Source of the DNA: Halomonas sp. 707D7
GTDB taxonomy: Bacteria; Pseudomonadota; Gammaproteobacteria; Pseudomonadales; Halomonadaceae
DNA length: 32,610 nucleotides
Direction: 5' to 3'
NCBI RefSeq assembly: GCF_024158715.1
Contig: NZ_JAMZBC010000020.1
Coordinates: 1-32,610, forward strand
The notes beneath the pieces are model-generated. The model did not search any database. It was not told the DNA's origin and saw nothing but the letters and a program-made list of their open reading frames with translations. Below, one piece after another: positions 18,616-27,870 of the stretch (position 1 is the first letter of the stretch; each line of letters starts with the position of its first letter). Both the position numbers and the translations under genes were made by a program.

Positions 18616-19866
18616 TCAGTGCGCAACGCCGGCGGCGCCGTGTTCGTCGATCAGCGCACCGGTGTGGAAACGGTCGATGGAGAACGGCGCGGCGATCGGG
18701 TGCATCTCGCCCTTGGCCAGACTCGCCGCGAACACGTGGCCGGAGCCGGGGGTGGCCTTGAAGCCGCCGGTGCCCCAGCCGCAGTTGAAGTAAAGGCCCT
18801 TGACCTTCGTTTTCGACAGGATCGGACAGGCGTCCGGGCAGGTATCGACGATGCCGCCCCACTGACGGTTCATGCGCACCCGCGAGAACATCGGGAACAT
18901 CTCGACGATCGCCTGCAGGGTGTGCTCGATGGTCGGGTAGCTGCCGCGCTGGCCGTAGCCGAGATAGCCGTCGATACCCGCGCCGATGACCAGGTCGCCC
19001 TTGTCCGACTGGCTGATGTAGCCGTGCACGTGGTTCGACATGGTGACGGTGTTGAGCACCGGCTTGAGCGGCTCGGACACGAGCGCCTGCAGCGGGTGGG
19101 ATTCGAGCGGAAGCTTGATGCCCGCCATCTTCGCCAGCACCCCGGAGTTGCCCGCCGCCACGCAGCCCACGGTATTGGCTTCGATGTCACCCCGGTTGGT
19201 ATGCACGCCGAGCACCTTGCCGTCGCGAATCTTGAAGCCGGTGACCTCGGTGTTCTGCAGAAGATCGACGCCCAGGGCATCGGCGCCGCGGGCAAAGCCC
19301 CAGGCCACCGCGTCGTGGCGAGCCACACCGGCGCTCTTCTGCCAGGAGGCGCCCATGATCGGATAGCGCGCGCGGCTGGAGATATCCAGTTCCGGCTCGA
19401 TCTCCTTGATCTGCTGAGGCGTGACCACTTCGCTGTCGATACCGTTCAAGCGGTTGGCGTGAACGCGGCGCTGGATGTCGCGCATGTCCTGCAGGGTGTG
19501 GCCGAGGTTCAACACGCCGCGCTGCGAGAACATGACGTTGTAGTTCAGATCCTGGGAGAGCCCCTTCCACAAGTCGAGGGAGTGGTTGTAGAGCCTGGCG
19601 GCCTCGTCCCACAGGTAGTTGGAGCGCACGATGGTGGTGTTGCGCGCGGTGTTGCCGCCGCCGAGCCAGCCCTTCTCGACCACGGCGACGTTCTTGACGC
19701 CGAACTCCTTGGCCAGGTAGTAGGCGGTGGCGAGCCCGTGGCCGCCGCCGCCGACGATGATGACGTCGTAGCGCTTCTTGGGCGTGGGGTTGCGCCACTG
19801 GCGCTCCCAGTTCTCGTGATGCCCGAGCGCGTGTTTGACCAGTCCGAAGCCGGAATAACGTTGCAT
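18616..19866 (-). CDS. soxB: Sarcosine oxidase beta subunit
   Basis: This 416-residue beta subunit of the DAO family carries out the oxidation itself. FAD-binding motif [18 protein letters not shown] lies near residues 36-53, then [40 protein letters not shown] contains His184, equivalent to the histidine that holds covalent FMN in characterised enzymes. Near the C-terminus are [18 protein letters not shown] and [15 protein letters not shown] start at 19866 (AGGAGAG upstream); nine extra codons are open before it. It is first of soxBDAG and lies 46 bases after glyA. Confidence 0.97.
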   Translation of the reverse strand: MQRYSGFGLVKHALGHHENWERQWRNPTPKKRYDVIIVGGGGHGLATAYYLAKEFGVKNVAVVEKGWLGGGNTARNTTIVRSNYLWDEAARLYNHSLDLWKGLSQDLNYNVMFSQRGVLNLGHTLQDMRDIQRRVHANRLNGIDSEVVTPQQIKEIEPELDISSRARYPIMGASWQKSAGVARHDAVAWGFARGADALGVDLLQNTEVTGFKIRDGKVLGVHTNRGDIEANTVGCVAAGNSGVLAKMAGIKLPLESHPLQALVSEPLKPVLNTVTMSNHVHGYISQSDKGDLVIGAGIDGYLGYGQRGSYPTIEHTLQAIVEMFPMFSRVRMNRQWGGIVDTCPDACPILSKTKVKGLYFNCGWGTGGFKATPGSGHVFAASLAKGEMHPIAAPFSIDRFHTGALIDEHGAAGVAH

Positions 19867-19912
19867 GAAATCTCTCCTGAGTCGACGCCGCAAAGCCCGT
19901 GGGCTTCGGTCG

Positions 19913-21238
19913 TTACGCGACGGTGGCGTCTTCGACCGGCGCTGCCTGTGTTTGGGCCTGACCGTAGACCGGGTAGTGCGCGCACAGATCAGCGACGTTG
20001 TCGCGTACCCGGTTTTCGATCTCGGTGGTGTCCTGCTCGTCGGCCAGCACGTCGAGAATGTCGCAGATCCAGCCGGCGAGCTGCTCGCAGTCCGCCTCGA
20101 CCAGCCCGCGCGTGGTCACCGCCGGGGTGCCGATACGCAGTCCCGAGGTCACGAACGGGCTCTGCGGGTCGTTGGGCACGCTGTTCTTGTTGACCGTGAT
20201 GTGGGCGCGGCCAAGGGCGGCATCCGCGTCCTTGCCGGTCACGCCCTGCTTGATCAGGGAGAGCAGGAACAGGTGGTCGTCGGTGCCGCCGGAGACGACG
20301 TCGAAGCCGCGCTCGACGAATACGCGGGCCATGGCGCGGGCGTTCGCGATCACCTGGCGCTGGTAGTTGACGAAGTCCTGGTTCATCGCCTCCTTGAAGG
20401 CTACGGCCTTGGCGGCAATGACGTGCATCAAGGGGCCGCCCTGCTGGCCCGGGAACACCGCGCCGTTGAGCTTCTTGTAGAGCGCCTCGTCGCCATCGGC
20501 GGAGAGGATCAGGCCGCCGCGCGGGCCGCGCAGGGTCTTGTGGGTGGTGGTAGTGACCACGTGGGCGTAGGGCAGCGGGCTCGGGTAGAGGCCGGCGGCG
20601 ACCAGCCCCGCGACGTGGGCCATGTCGACCATGAAGTAGGCGCCCACCTCGTCGGCGATGGTGCGAAAACGCCGCCAGTCGACCACCCGCGAGTAGGCGG
20701 AGAAGCCGGCGATGATCATCTTCGGCCGGTGCTCGCGGGCCAGGCGCTCGACTTCCTCGTAGTCGATCTCGCCGGTGCCCTCCACCAGGCCGTACTGAAC
20801 GGCGTTGTAGTGCTTGCCGGAGAAGTTCGGCGCCGCGCCATGGGTCAGGTGACCGCCGTGGGCCAGGCTCATGCCCAGAATGGTGTCGCCGGGGCTGACC
20901 AGCGCCATGAACACCGCCGCGTTGGCCTGGGCACCGGAGTGCGGCTGCACGTTGGCGTAGTTGGCGCCGAACAGGCTGCAGGCGCGATCGATGGCGAGTG
21001 CCTCGACCTTGTCGACGAATTCGCAGCCGCCGTAGTAGCGCTTGCCCGGGTAGCCCTCGGCGTACTTGTTGGTCAGTTGCGACCCCTGGGCTTCCATCAC
21101 CAGTTTGCTGGTGTAGTTCTCCGAGGCGATCAGCTCGATGTGGGCTTCCTGGCGCGTGGTTTCCTCGGCGATGGCCGAGGCGAGCGCCGTGTCGTAGTCG
21201 GCCAGGCGGGCGTTGGATGAAAAATTGTTGTGAGCCAT
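19913..21238 (-). CDS. glyA: Serine hydroxymethyltransferase
   Basis: This 441-residue PLP enzyme interconverts glycine plus 5,10-methylene-THF and serine. Signature pieces are [68 protein letters not shown], and [15 protein letters not shown] with the PLP lysine at 234. A GGAGAAG ribosome site precedes the ATG. As the first gene of the operon ahead of soxBDAG it is probably the copy dedicated to betaine catabolism, using both sarcosine oxidase products (glycine and methylene-THF) to make serine. The C-terminal tail ([14 protein letters not shown]) extends slightly beyond housekeeping SHMT. Confidence 0.97.
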   Translation of the reverse strand: MAHNNFSSNARLADYDTALASAIAEETTRQEAHIELIASENYTSKLVMEAQGSQLTNKYAEGYPGKRYYGGCEFVDKVEALAIDRACSLFGANYANVQPHSGAQANAAVFMALVSPGDTILGMSLAHGGHLTHGAAPNFSGKHYNAVQYGLVEGTGEIDYEEVERLAREHRPKMIIAGFSAYSRVVDWRRFRTIADEVGAYFMVDMAHVAGLVAAGLYPSPLPYAHVVTTTTHKTLRGPRGGLILSADGDEALYKKLNGAVFPGQQGGPLMHVIAAKAVAFKEAMNQDFVNYQRQVIANARAMARVFVERGFDVVSGGTDDHLFLLSLIKQGVTGKDADAALGRAHITVNKNSVPNDPQSPFVTSGLRIGTPAVTTRGLVEADCEQLAGWICDILDVLADEQDTTEIENRVRDNVADLCAHYPVYGQAQTQAAPVEDATVA

Positions 21239-21615
21239 CTGCTTCTCCAGGCTAGTCGCGTTGTTGGATGTCTTCGAGCGCCGGTCGCACTACGGAATGG
21301 ACGCTAGCTTGTCGCGATAGTATCGCCGTGCCTGCCCCCCAAGATGCTTGCTGGCGTCATCGCTCGGCGTATTTGCGACATCCGATCGTGATTCGTCCCG
21401 CCCCGTCGAACAGGTCGCTCCTTTGCTGTTGGGTGTCGCCCATGGGCAATTTCGCGCGCGCGTTATCGACCATGCTGGGCAGCGGGTCTATGCCTGTCCG
21501 GCGACATCGCGTGCCGGACAGCGCCTCTATCGAGCGCCCGCTCGCGCCAGTTCATTCAAGAATAACGACGCGGCGCGACCCGCCGGGTCACGCCGCAAGC
21601 CAAAGAGGATGTCGC
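21239..21615. promoter_or_regulatory. Divergent control region glyA / fdhA
   Basis: These 377 bases carry no convincing gene. TGTCGC or its inverse GCGACA occurs five times (21310, 21375, 21434, 21501, 21610), well above a chance rate of less than one. One copy sits inside GGTGTCGCC (21432-21440). Another forms TGTCCGGCGACA (21495-21506), with a further CGGACA at 21515-21520. These look like clustered half-sites for a shared regulator. In Pseudomonas the AraC-type GbdR controls the equivalent genes; no such regulator gene is in this window. Confidence 0.5.
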
Positions 21616-22803
21616 ATGTCAAACAATCGTGGTGTCGTATACATCGGTGACGGCAAGGTCGAGGTCCAGGACATCGCCTACCCGAAAATGGAAACGCCCA
21701 ACGGCAAGCCCATCGATCACGGCGTGATCCTGAAGGTGGTCTCCACCAACATCTGCGGCTCCGACCAGCACATGGTGCGCGGGCGCACCACGGCGCCCAC
21801 CGGCATGGTGCTGGGTCACGAGATCACCGGCGAGGTGATCGAGAAGGGCAAGGGCGTCGAGTTCCTGCAGATCGGCGACATCGTCTCGGTGCCGTTCAAC
21901 GTCGCCTGCGGGCGCTGCCGTACCTGCAAGGAGGGCCACACCGGCCTTTGCCTGCACGTCAACGACGACCGCGCCGGCGGCGCCTACGGCTACGTCGACA
22001 TGGGCGGCTGGGTCGGCGGCCAGGCCCACTACGTCATGGTGCCCTACGCCGACTTCAACCTCTTGAAGTTCCCGGACCGCGACCAGGCGATGAGCCAGAT
22101 TCGCGACCTGACCATGCTGAGCGACATCCTGCCGACCGGCTTCCACGGCGCGCTGAAAGCCGGCGTCGGGGCGGGCTCCACGGTCTACGTCGCCGGAGCC
22201 GGCCCGGTGGGGCTGGCCGCAGCCGCCTCGGCGCGCCTGCTCGGCGCGGCGGTGGTCATGATCGGCGACTTCAACCAGGCGCGTCTCGAGCACGCGCGCA
22301 AGATGGGGTTCGTGCCGATCGATCTCTCCAGGCACGACCGTCTGGGCGAGATGATCGCCGCGGTGGTGGGCGAGCCGAGCGTGGACAGCGCCATCGACGC
22401 GGTGGGCTTCGAGGCGATCGGTCACGGCGGCAAGGAGCAGCCGGCGGTGGTGCTCAACCAGATGATGGACATCACCCGCGAAGGCGGCTCGATCGGCATT
22501 CCCGGCCTTTACGTCACCGAGGACCCGGGTGCGGCGGAAAAAGCGGCGCAGACCGGCAGCCTCAGCCTGCGCTTTGGCAAGGGCTGGGCGAAAGGACTCT
22601 CCTTCCACACCGGACAGACCCCGGTGGTGCAGTACAACCGCCAGCTGATGCAGGCGATCCTGCACGGGCGGCTGAACATCGCCGAGATCGTCAACGCCCA
22701 GGTGATCTCCCTCGAAGACGCCCCGACGGGCTACGAGCAGTTCGATCAGGGCGTGGCGAGCAAGTTCGTCCTCGACCCGCACGGGCTGCTCGGCGCCGCC
22801 TGA
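21616..22803 (+). CDS. fdhA: Glutathione-independent formaldehyde dehydrogenase
   Basis: This 395-residue zinc-dependent, NAD-linked medium-chain dehydrogenase oxidises formaldehyde to formate without glutathione. Catalytic zinc ligands are Cys47 (NICGSDQH) and His68 (LGHEITGEV). Structural zinc cysteines are Cys98, 101, 104 and 112 (CGRCRTCKEGHTGLC). The NAD fold has VAGAGPVGLAAAASARLLGA. The insert around GGAYGYVDMGGWVGGQAHYV is typical of the Pseudomonas-type enzyme. The start has AGAGGA at 21604-21609; the upstream open frame (back to 21268) is intergenic. It detoxifies formaldehyde released when methyl groups of betaine and dimethylglycine are removed. Confidence 0.95.
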   Translation: MSNNRGVVYIGDGKVEVQDIAYPKMETPNGKPIDHGVILKVVSTNICGSDQHMVRGRTTAPTGMVLGHEITGEVIEKGKGVEFLQIGDIVSVPFNVACGRCRTCKEGHTGLCLHVNDDRAGGAYGYVDMGGWVGGQAHYVMVPYADFNLLKFPDRDQAMSQIRDLTMLSDILPTGFHGALKAGVGAGSTVYVAGAGPVGLAAAASARLLGAAVVMIGDFNQARLEHARKMGFVPIDLSRHDRLGEMIAAVVGEPSVDSAIDAVGFEAIGHGGKEQPAVVLNQMMDITREGGSIGIPGLYVTEDPGAAEKAAQTGSLSLRFGKGWAKGLSFHTGQTPVVQYNRQLMQAILHGRLNIAEIVNAQVISLEDAPTGYEQFDQGVASKFVLDPHGLLGAA

Positions 22804-22833
22804 TGCGCCCGTCCGCGACACGCGCTGACCACG

Positions 22834-22862
22834 ACGCCCGGGGCTTTCGCCCCGGGCGTTTT
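22834..22862 (+). terminator. Terminator of fdhA
   Basis: ACGCCCGGGGC (22834-22844) and GCCCCGGGCGT (22849-22859) form a perfect 11-bp stem around TTTC, followed by TTT. It lies 31 bases after the stop. Confidence 0.88.
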
Positions 22863-22982
22863 GCGTTGAGTCGAGGCGCTGTCCAGATATAGTCCGAGGT
22901 TTGAAACAGGGGTCTGAAATGCGACATGAAAAAGCGGATACCGCGTGGCGGTATCCGCTCGAGAGGCCGGCCCGTTCGATGC

Positions 22983-24089
22983 CTAGAAATCGACCACCAG
23001 GCTGCTCTTGGGTCGGCTGCAGCAGGTCAGGATGTAGCCCTCTTCGATGTCCTCGTCGGTGATGCCGCCGTTGTGCTCCATCTCCACCTCGCCGGATTTC
23101 AGCGCCACCCGGCAGGTGCCGCAGATGCCCATGCCGCAGGCCTTGGGAATGTGCAGGCCGAGCTTGGCAGCGGCGGCGTGCACGGTCTCGCCGGCCTGGA
23201 TGCGCACGCTCTTGTTCGACTGGGCGAACTCGATGTTGAGCAGCTCCTCGGGCTCGGCGAGCTCCGCCTCCACTTCGGCCTGCTCGGCCAGCTCCAGCAC
23301 GTCCTCGCGCACCTCCACCGGCGTCGCCCCGAACAGCTCCTCATGGTAGTGATCCATGTTGAAGCCGTTGGCCTTGAGGATCGCCTTGATGGCGTTCATG
23401 TAGGGCACCGGGCCGCAGCAGAAGATCTCGCGCTCGAGGAAGTCCGGCGCCATCATCTCGAGCATGGGCTGGGTGAGAAAGCCGCGATAGCCCGCCCAGG
23501 CTTCGCCGATGTCGTCCTTCTTCTCGCAGACGATGTGCAGCTTGAACTCGGGGAGCCGCGAGAACATGTGCACCAGCTCGCGGTGATAGATGACGTCGCG
23601 CGGCGCCCGGGCGCTGTGGATGAACTCGACGTCGACGCTTGCGTTGGTGTCGAAGAACCAGCGCGTCATCGACATCAATGGCGTGATGCCCACGCCCCCG
23701 GAGAGAAACAGCACCTTCTCGGCGGGAAAGTCGATGGAGTTGAAGTTGCCCACCGGGCCGTGGACCACCAGCTCGTCGCCCACCTTAAGGTTGGCGTGCA
23801 GCCAGTTGGAGACCTGGCCGCCGGGCACCTGCTTGACCGTGATCGAGAAGCTGTAGGGGATCGAGGGCGAGCTCGAGATGGTGTAGGAGCGCATCACCGG
23901 CTGGCCGTCGATCTCGAGCTCCAGGGTCACGAACTGGCCCGGCTTGAAGAAGAACATCACCGGCTGCTCCGCCATGAAGCAGAAGGTGCGAACGTCCCAG
24001 GTCTCCTGGATCACCTTGACGCAACGCACGTGGTGGCGGCCGTTGGTCCAGGTCTGGGTCGTGACGGGGTTGAAGAAGTTCGTTGTCAT
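22983..24089 (-). CDS. gbcB: Glycine betaine monooxygenase, reductase component
   Basis: This 368-residue electron-transfer flavoprotein passes electrons from NAD(P)H to the Rieske oxygenase GbcA. Order of domains: FAD domain with RSYTISSSP (68-76), NAD domain with GGVGITPLMSM (131-141) and CCGPVPYM (224-231), then a long acidic linker (about 258-285), and a plant-type 2Fe-2S ferredoxin domain with Cys318, Cys323, Cys326 and Cys356 or 357. The acidic linker is rich in Glu. The start at 24089 has AAAAGAGAC before it; the frame is open 27 codons further without similarity. It is divergent from gbcA, whereas in Pseudomonas gbcA and gbcB are adjacent. Confidence 0.95.
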   Translation of the reverse strand: MTTNFFNPVTTQTWTNGRHHVRCVKVIQETWDVRTFCFMAEQPVMFFFKPGQFVTLELEIDGQPVMRSYTISSSPSIPYSFSITVKQVPGGQVSNWLHANLKVGDELVVHGPVGNFNSIDFPAEKVLFLSGGVGITPLMSMTRWFFDTNASVDVEFIHSARAPRDVIYHRELVHMFSRLPEFKLHIVCEKKDDIGEAWAGYRGFLTQPMLEMMAPDFLEREIFCCGPVPYMNAIKAILKANGFNMDHYHEELFGATPVEVREDVLELAEQAEVEAELAEPEELLNIEFAQSNKSVRIQAGETVHAAAAKLGLHIPKACGMGICGTCRVALKSGEVEMEHNGGITDEDIEEGYILTCCSRPKSSLVVDF

Positions 24090-24452
24090 CGTTGTCTCTT
24101 TTATGGCCGTGCTCGCGTTGCCCTCACCGGTCCGCCGCTTGCCTGGTCGGTCCAGCACCGTTACCTGCATTCTGGGTACGCGCTATGGCGGCGACTTACC
24201 TGTCAGCGACACGCGCTTGTCTTGCGCCACCTCCCGCGGCGCGCAAACCCCTTCTTGCGTCGTCGATGCGTTATCCGGTGTCGCCGGTAGACAATTGAGG
24301 GCGCCCCCCCTGGACCACAATCCATCCACTACAAGCACGCTTCGCGCCTGCCAGTCGCCAAGTCACGCAACTCGATAACAAGACAATCTCGTTTGGTCAC
24401 TGACTGTGTCGCCGTCCCGTCTCGGGAAGGCGGGTTTAAAAGGATATCTGGT
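24090..24452. promoter_or_regulatory. Divergent control region gbcB / gbcA
   Basis: These 363 bases have no convincing gene. They contain TGTCAGCGACA (24201-24211, a TGTC/GACA inverted pair), GGTGTCGCC within TGTCGCCGGTAGACA (24279-24293, another inverted pair), and TGTCGC at 24407-24412. These resemble the words clustered between glyA and fdhA. A small hairpin TCCCG-TCT-CGGGA (about 24415-24427) precedes the gbcA ribosome site. Confidence 0.5.
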
Positions 24453-25745
24453 ATGAACAAGACGTCGGACTACCCCCAACACGATCCCCTGGCCGCCATG
24501 CGTGAAGAGACGCTCCAGATGCTCCAGTCCCGGGCGCGCACCTTCTCCCTGCCGCAGCCGTTCTACAACGACGCGCGGCTGTTCGCGCTGGACATGGAAG
24601 AGATCTTCGAGAAGGAGTGGCTGTTCGCCGGCATGAGCTGCGAGATCCCGGCCAAGGGCAACTTCATGACCCTGGAGATCGGCGACAACCCGGTGGTGAT
24701 CGTGCGCGGCGGCGAAGGCCAGATCCACGCCTTCCACAACGTCTGCCGCCACCGCGGGTCACGGCTTTGCACCACCGGCAAGGGCAAGGTCGCCAAGCTC
24801 GTCTGCCCCTACCATCAGTGGACCTACGAGCTCGACGGAAGGCTTCTGTTCGCTGGCAGCGACATGGGTACCGACTTCGATCTCAACCAGTTCGGCCTGA
24901 AGCCGGTGCACGTGCGCACCGCCGGCGGCTTCATGTTCATCAACCTCGCCGACAACCCGCCGGCCATCGACGACTTCCTGGTCACGCTCGAGCACTACCT
25001 CGAGCCCTACCAGATGGACAACGTCAAGGTGGCGGTGGAGTCGAGCATCGTCGAGCAGGCGAACTGGAAGCTGGTGATCGAGAACAACCGCGAGTGCTAC
25101 CACTGCAACGGCTCGCACCCGGAACTTCTGAACTCGCTGATGGAGTTCGACGACACCGAGGACCCGCGCGCCACCGACAAGTACAAGGACCTGGTCGCGC
25201 GCAAGCAGTCGGATTGGAACGGCGAGCAGGTACCCTGGCAACTCAAGCGCTTCGGCAAGCGCAACCGCGTGACCCGCACGCCGCTGCTCGATGGCGTGGT
25301 CTCCATGACCATGGACGGCAAGCCCGCCTGCAACAAGCTGATGGGCCGGCTGACCAGCCCGGACATGGGGTCGCTGCGCATCCTGCACCTGCCCAACTCC
25401 TGGAACCACTTCATGGGCGATCACGCCATCGTGTTCCGGGTGCTGCCGCTGGGCCCGCAGCAGACCGTGGTGACCACCAAGTGGCTGGTGCACAAGGATG
25501 CGGTGGAAGGCGTGGATTACGACACCGAGAACATGCGCCTGGTGTGGGACGCCACCAACGACCAGGACCGTCGCCTGGCCGAGGAGAACCAGCGCGGCAT
25601 CAACTCCAAGGCCTACCAGCCCGGCCCCTACTCCGAGACCTACGAGTTCGGCGTGATCGACTTCATCGACTGGTACGCCGAGCGCATGCTGCAAAATCTC
25701 GAAGGCGAGGGCGTGTCGCTCTCGCTGGCCTCCTCCCAGGGGTAG
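24453..25745 (+). CDS. gbcA: Glycine betaine monooxygenase, Rieske oxygenase component
   Basis: This 430-residue Rieske non-heme iron oxygenase demethylates glycine betaine to dimethylglycine, releasing formaldehyde. Rieske cluster ligands are Cys98 and His100 (CRHRG) and Cys118 and His121 (CPYHQW). The catalytic iron site lies in WKLVIENNRECYHCNGSHPE with His217 and His222; the third ligand, an Asp, should be in DATNDQDRRLAEENQRG near residue 370. The start has AAAAGGAT upstream. Relatives include choline and stachydrine oxygenases, but the pairing with gbcB, the sox operon and a BCCT transporter supports betaine as substrate. A strong hairpin follows. Confidence 0.95.
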   Translation: MNKTSDYPQHDPLAAMREETLQMLQSRARTFSLPQPFYNDARLFALDMEEIFEKEWLFAGMSCEIPAKGNFMTLEIGDNPVVIVRGGEGQIHAFHNVCRHRGSRLCTTGKGKVAKLVCPYHQWTYELDGRLLFAGSDMGTDFDLNQFGLKPVHVRTAGGFMFINLADNPPAIDDFLVTLEHYLEPYQMDNVKVAVESSIVEQANWKLVIENNRECYHCNGSHPELLNSLMEFDDTEDPRATDKYKDLVARKQSDWNGEQVPWQLKRFGKRNRVTRTPLLDGVVSMTMDGKPACNKLMGRLTSPDMGSLRILHLPNSWNHFMGDHAIVFRVLPLGPQQTVVTTKWLVHKDAVEGVDYDTENMRLVWDATNDQDRRLAEENQRGINSKAYQPGPYSETYEFGVIDFIDWYAERMLQNLEGEGVSLSLASSQG

Positions 25746-25759
25746 TTCGCCACCCCACG

Positions 25760-25799
25760 GCCGCCGCCCCGTCGATTCGCTCGCCGGGGCGGCGGCGCT
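25760..25799. terminator. Terminator between gbcA and the small minus-strand gene
   Basis: GCCGCCGCCCCG (25760-25771) and CGGGGCGGCGGC (25785-25796) form a perfect 12-bp GC-rich stem with a 13-base loop, followed by GCTTTC. It may serve both converging genes. Confidence 0.65.
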
Positions 25800-25800
25800 T

Positions 25801-26040
25801 TCAGGCGAGAACCACGCCGTCCAGATGCCGGGCGATCGCCTGGCGAACCTCGGGCAGTACCACGTCCTGGCGGTCGAGCTCGCGCAGGTAGGCGCCGGGC
25901 CCGTCGACCGGATGCGCGCGGTGGGCCTCCAAGGCGCGGCGAGCGCACTCCTCCGGCGTTGCCTCCTCTGCGATCTCGATACCCAGGCCGCGCAGCCCGG
26001 CGCGAAAATCGTCTCCATCGACCAGTTCGACGATCATCAT
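25801..26040 (-). CDS. Small protein of unknown function (79 aa)
   Basis: This is a 79-residue acidic protein beginning MMIVELVDGDDFRAGLRGLG, with EEATPEECARRALEAHRAHP in the middle and ending HLDGVVLA. GAGAGGA lies at a normal distance before the ATG at 26040, which favours a real gene over the longer open frame back to 26160. It has no membrane segment or metal motif; one Cys is present. I do not recognise the family. It converges on gbcA and is divergent from the betaine transporter, which places it inside the betaine island, but nothing shows what it does. Confidence 0.55.
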   Translation of the reverse strand: MMIVELVDGDDFRAGLRGLGIEIAEEATPEECARRALEAHRAHPVDGPGAYLRELDRQDVVLPEVRQAIARHLDGVVLA

Positions 26041-26130
26041 GACGGCATCCTCTCTCGTGTGGATCCAGAAGCGCTCAGTGTATCCATAACCGCGTGACGA
26101 TACGCCCGTCGACGCGGCGATAGCTATGCG

Positions 26131-26159
26131 GGTGTCGGTTTCAAGCAACTGCCGCGACA
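26131..26159. promoter_or_regulatory. Candidate operator upstream of the BCCT gene
   Basis: GGTGTCG (26131-26137) and GCGACA (26154-26159) form a widely spaced inverted pair 78 bases before the transporter start. They share the word seen in the two divergent regions of the island. Confidence 0.35.
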
Positions 26160-26236
26160 CGACTCGCCTAAGAATTTCAGAGGCCGTGTCCGCTCTTTTG
26201 GCACGTTGCGTCTAAAAAAAACAACGAGGACAACCT

Positions 26237-27814
26237 ATGGACCACGAGGATCCTATCCTGACCCCGGGCCAGGATAACAAGCAGGTCATGGGGCTGGATT
26301 TTCATAACCCCGTTTTCCCTCTCTCCGCACTCGCTATCTTGCTGTTCATTCTCTACGCGCTGGTCTACCCGGACGCGGCCAACACCCAGCTGAACCTGGC
26401 CAAGAACTGGTCAATTGAGCACTTCGACTGGCTGTTCATGATCGCGGGCAACGTGTTCGTGGTCTTCTGCCTTATGCTGATCGTTCTGCCGATGGGCCGG
26501 ATCCGGCTGGGCGGCAGTGACGCCCGACCCGAGTACTCGCGCACCTCCTGGTTCGCGATGCTGTTCGCGGCGGGCATGGGCATCGGGCTGATGTTCTGGA
26601 GCGTGGCGGAGCCGGTGGCCTACTACACCGACTGGTACGGCACGCCTTTGAACACGCCGGCCAACACGCCGGAAGGCGCAAGTGCGGCGATGGGCGCGAC
26701 CATGTTCCACTGGGGGCTCCACCCCTGGGCGATCTACGCGGTGGTCGGGCTGTCGCTTGCGTTCTTCGCCTACAACCGGGGGCTGCCGCTGACGCTGCGC
26801 TCGGCGTTCTACCCGATCCTCGGCGAGCGCACCCGCGGCTGGGCGGGGCACATCATCGATATCCTGGCGGTGCTGGCGACCATCTTCGGCCTTGCCACGT
26901 CGCTTGGCCTCGGCGCCACCCAGGCGGCCAGCGGCATGGCCTACCTGTTCGATACGCCCAATACCATCGGCACCCAGCTCGCCATCATCGTGGTGGTGAC
27001 GGTGATCGCGCTGATCTCGGTCTGGCGCGGGCTCGACGGCGGGGTGAAGCTCTTCTCGAACATCAACATGGTGCTCGCTGCCATCCTCCTGATCTTCGTG
27101 ATCGCCGCCGGGCCGTCGCTGCTGATTCTGGCCGGCATCGGTACCACGGCGATGGATTACGCCAGCCACCTGTTGCCGCTGTCGAACTGGATCGGCCGCG
27201 ACGACGATACCTGGTACCACGGCTGGACCATCTTCTACTGGGCCTGGTGGATCTCCTGGTCACCCTTCGTCGGCATGTTCATCGCCCGGGTCTCCCGGGG
27301 GCGCACGGTGCGTGAATTCCTGGTCGCGGTCCTGCTGGTACCGACGCTGGTCACGCTGGTATGGATGAGCGCCTTCGGCGGCGCGGCGCTGTTCCAGACC
27401 GAAAACGGCATCGGCGAGCTCTCCAACGGCATTTCGGACGTCTCGCTCGCCATGTTCCACATGCTCGAGCAGCTGCCGCTGACCGGTATCACCTCCACGC
27501 TCGCCATCGTGCTGGTGCTGGTGTTCTTCATCACCTCATCCGACTCCGGCTCCTTGGTGATCGACAGCATCACCGCCGGCGGCAAGACCGACGCACCCAA
27601 GGGCCAGCGGGTGTTCTGGGCGGCACTCGAAGGCGTGATCGCAGGTGTCTTGCTCTACGGGGGCGGCAGTGCCGCGCTCGGCGCCCTGCAGGCCGGGGCC
27701 GTGGCCACGGGCCTGCCCTTCACCCTGGTGCTGCTGCTGATGTGCGCAAGCCTCTTCCTGGGGCTGCAACGGGAGTGGCGCGAGCTCAACGCGGTGCCTG
27801 GCCTGGCCCGATGA
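26237..27814 (+). CDS. BCCT-family glycine betaine/choline transporter
   Basis: This 525-residue betaine/choline/carnitine transporter has about 12 membrane segments. The glycine-rich GMGIG at 113-117 is the form found in sodium-coupled betaine carriers. The aromatic cage stretch WAWWISWSPFVGMFIARVSR (335-354) gives Trp337, Trp338 and Trp341, matching the substrate-binding tryptophans of BetP. The N-terminal (about 25 residues) and C-terminal (about 15 residues) tails are short, without the long charged tails of osmosensing BetP or BetT. This hints at uptake for catabolism rather than stress control. GAGGA precedes the ATG, and a good terminator follows. Choline remains possible as substrate. 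Confidence 0.93.
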   Translation: MDHEDPILTPGQDNKQVMGLDFHNPVFPLSALAILLFILYALVYPDAANTQLNLAKNWSIEHFDWLFMIAGNVFVVFCLMLIVLPMGRIRLGGSDARPEYSRTSWFAMLFAAGMGIGLMFWSVAEPVAYYTDWYGTPLNTPANTPEGASAAMGATMFHWGLHPWAIYAVVGLSLAFFAYNRGLPLTLRSAFYPILGERTRGWAGHIIDILAVLATIFGLATSLGLGATQAASGMAYLFDTPNTIGTQLAIIVVVTVIALISVWRGLDGGVKLFSNINMVLAAILLIFVIAAGPSLLILAGIGTTAMDYASHLLPLSNWIGRDDDTWYHGWTIFYWAWWISWSPFVGMFIARVSRGRTVREFLVAVLLVPTLVTLVWMSAFGGAALFQTENGIGELSNGISDVSLAMFHMLEQLPLTGITSTLAIVLVLVFFITSSDSGSLVIDSITAGGKTDAPKGQRVFWAALEGVIAGVLLYGGGSAALGALQAGAVATGLPFTLVLLLMCASLFLGLQREWRELNAVPGLAR

Positions 27815-27836
27815 GCGCGGGGTGATCGCGACAGCC

Positions 27837-27866
27837 AAGGGGCACCTTCTTGAAGGCGCCCCTTTT
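27837..27866 (+). terminator. Terminator of the BCCT gene
   Basis: AAGGGGC (27837-27843) pairs with GCCCCTT (27858-27864). Inside, CCTT and AAGG extend the stem past one mismatch. The hairpin ends in TTTTA. Confidence 0.85.
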
Positions 27867-27870
27867 ACCG

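Noticed and set aside
18619..21220. Long plus-strand open frames across soxB and glyA
   Set aside because: They mirror two well-supported enzymes on the minus strand and show no ribosome site or domain.
21268..21615. N-terminal extension of fdhA by 116 codons
   Set aside because: The family start MSNNRGVVYIG has a good ribosome site, and the upstream part looks like intergenic DNA with repeated regulatory words.
24759..26018. Minus-strand open frame of about 420 codons over gbcA
   Set aside because: It is antisense to gbcA. Only its 3' neighbourhood overlaps the plausible small gene at 25801-26040, which uses a different frame and has its own ribosome site.
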